A stretch of 64,000 bases of DNA from Arenibaculum pallidiluteum (GTDB lineage Bacteria; Pseudomonadota; Alphaproteobacteria; Azospirillales; Azospirillaceae). How positions within the stretch are numbered: position 1 is the stretch's first letter; each line of letters begins with the position of its first letter. Made by a program: the position numbers and the translations under genes. Below the pieces are notes generated by a model that saw nothing but the letters and a program-made list of their open reading frames with translations, ran no database searches and was not told the DNA's origin. The stretch spans positions 1-64,000 of the forward strand of contig NZ_JAFIQU010000009.1 in assembly GCF_017355985.1 (NCBI RefSeq), given 5' to 3'. Of the stretch, positions 63,089 through 64,000 are shown piece after piece.

Positions 63089-64000
<912 letters not shown>

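Overview
The window is GC-rich, dense chromosomal DNA with short intergenic gaps. It comes from an alphaproteobacterium, possibly Rhodospirillales or a neighbouring order; the order is inference. Support: a pcaQ-type LysR regulator divergent from pcaCHG, a suf operon in the alphaproteobacterial order headed by an Rrf2-type regulator, and GGAAC-N16/17-cGTT elements of the alphaproteobacterial general stress sigma factor EcfG upstream of stress-type genes. I found no insertion sequence, integrase, prophage, CRISPR array or rRNA. Both window ends cut genes: tuf at the left and an aspartate aminotransferase at the right.

Layout. 1-2214: tuf (partial), tRNA-Gly, tRNA-Tyr, an rlmB-type 23S rRNA methyltransferase and tRNA-Thr. 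2381-3490: a STAS-like protein and a DUF2934 protein with a histone-like basic tail behind a perfect EcfG-type promoter. 3534-6284: protocatechuate degradation (pcaC, pcaH, pcaG) with divergent pcaQ and a clean LysR box between them. 6452-9102: a DedA protein, then a MocR-type regulator divergent from a LysE-type exporter with an 11-bp inverted-repeat operator between them. 9384-16821: a compact glycan operon with two sugar-nucleotide epimerases (one fused to an unrecognised N-terminal domain), a GT4 enzyme and three related CgeB-like glycosyltransferases. 16949-20824: HupE-like permease, hemerythrin-like protein, PhoU, pentapeptide-repeat protein, MarR regulator.

21477-29961 holds a 2120-residue soluble-looking hybrid histidine kinase with eleven 92-residue HAMP-type repeats followed by a second hybrid kinase. 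30067-37299: N-carbamoylputrescine amidase, XRE and RHH regulators, an aspartoacylase-like deacylase, an overlapping pyruvyltransferase/FAD-oxidoreductase pair, a GlsB-type membrane protein and a stand-alone receiver. 37403-42453: a secreted nuclease-like protein, a DMT exporter, and a lipoprotein/response-regulator/sensor-kinase operon. 42842-45766: three stress-envelope proteins in one operon.

45832-53526: prmB, then the complete Fe-S assembly operon (regulator, sufB, C, D, S, U, T, A) with a promoter/operator and four 15-bp tandem repeats in front. 53592-64000: an unknown protein, pepN, cytochrome c, a tandem universal stress protein, a divergent PEP-carboxylase homologue with altered active-site motifs, a PagL-like outer-membrane protein and an aspartate aminotransferase.

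The points most worth a second look are the poly-HAMP kinase with its 552-bp super-repeat, the glycan operon with the fused epimerase, the PEP-carboxylase homologue that lost catalytic residues, and a set of candidate EcfG stress promoters that ties scattered genes together.
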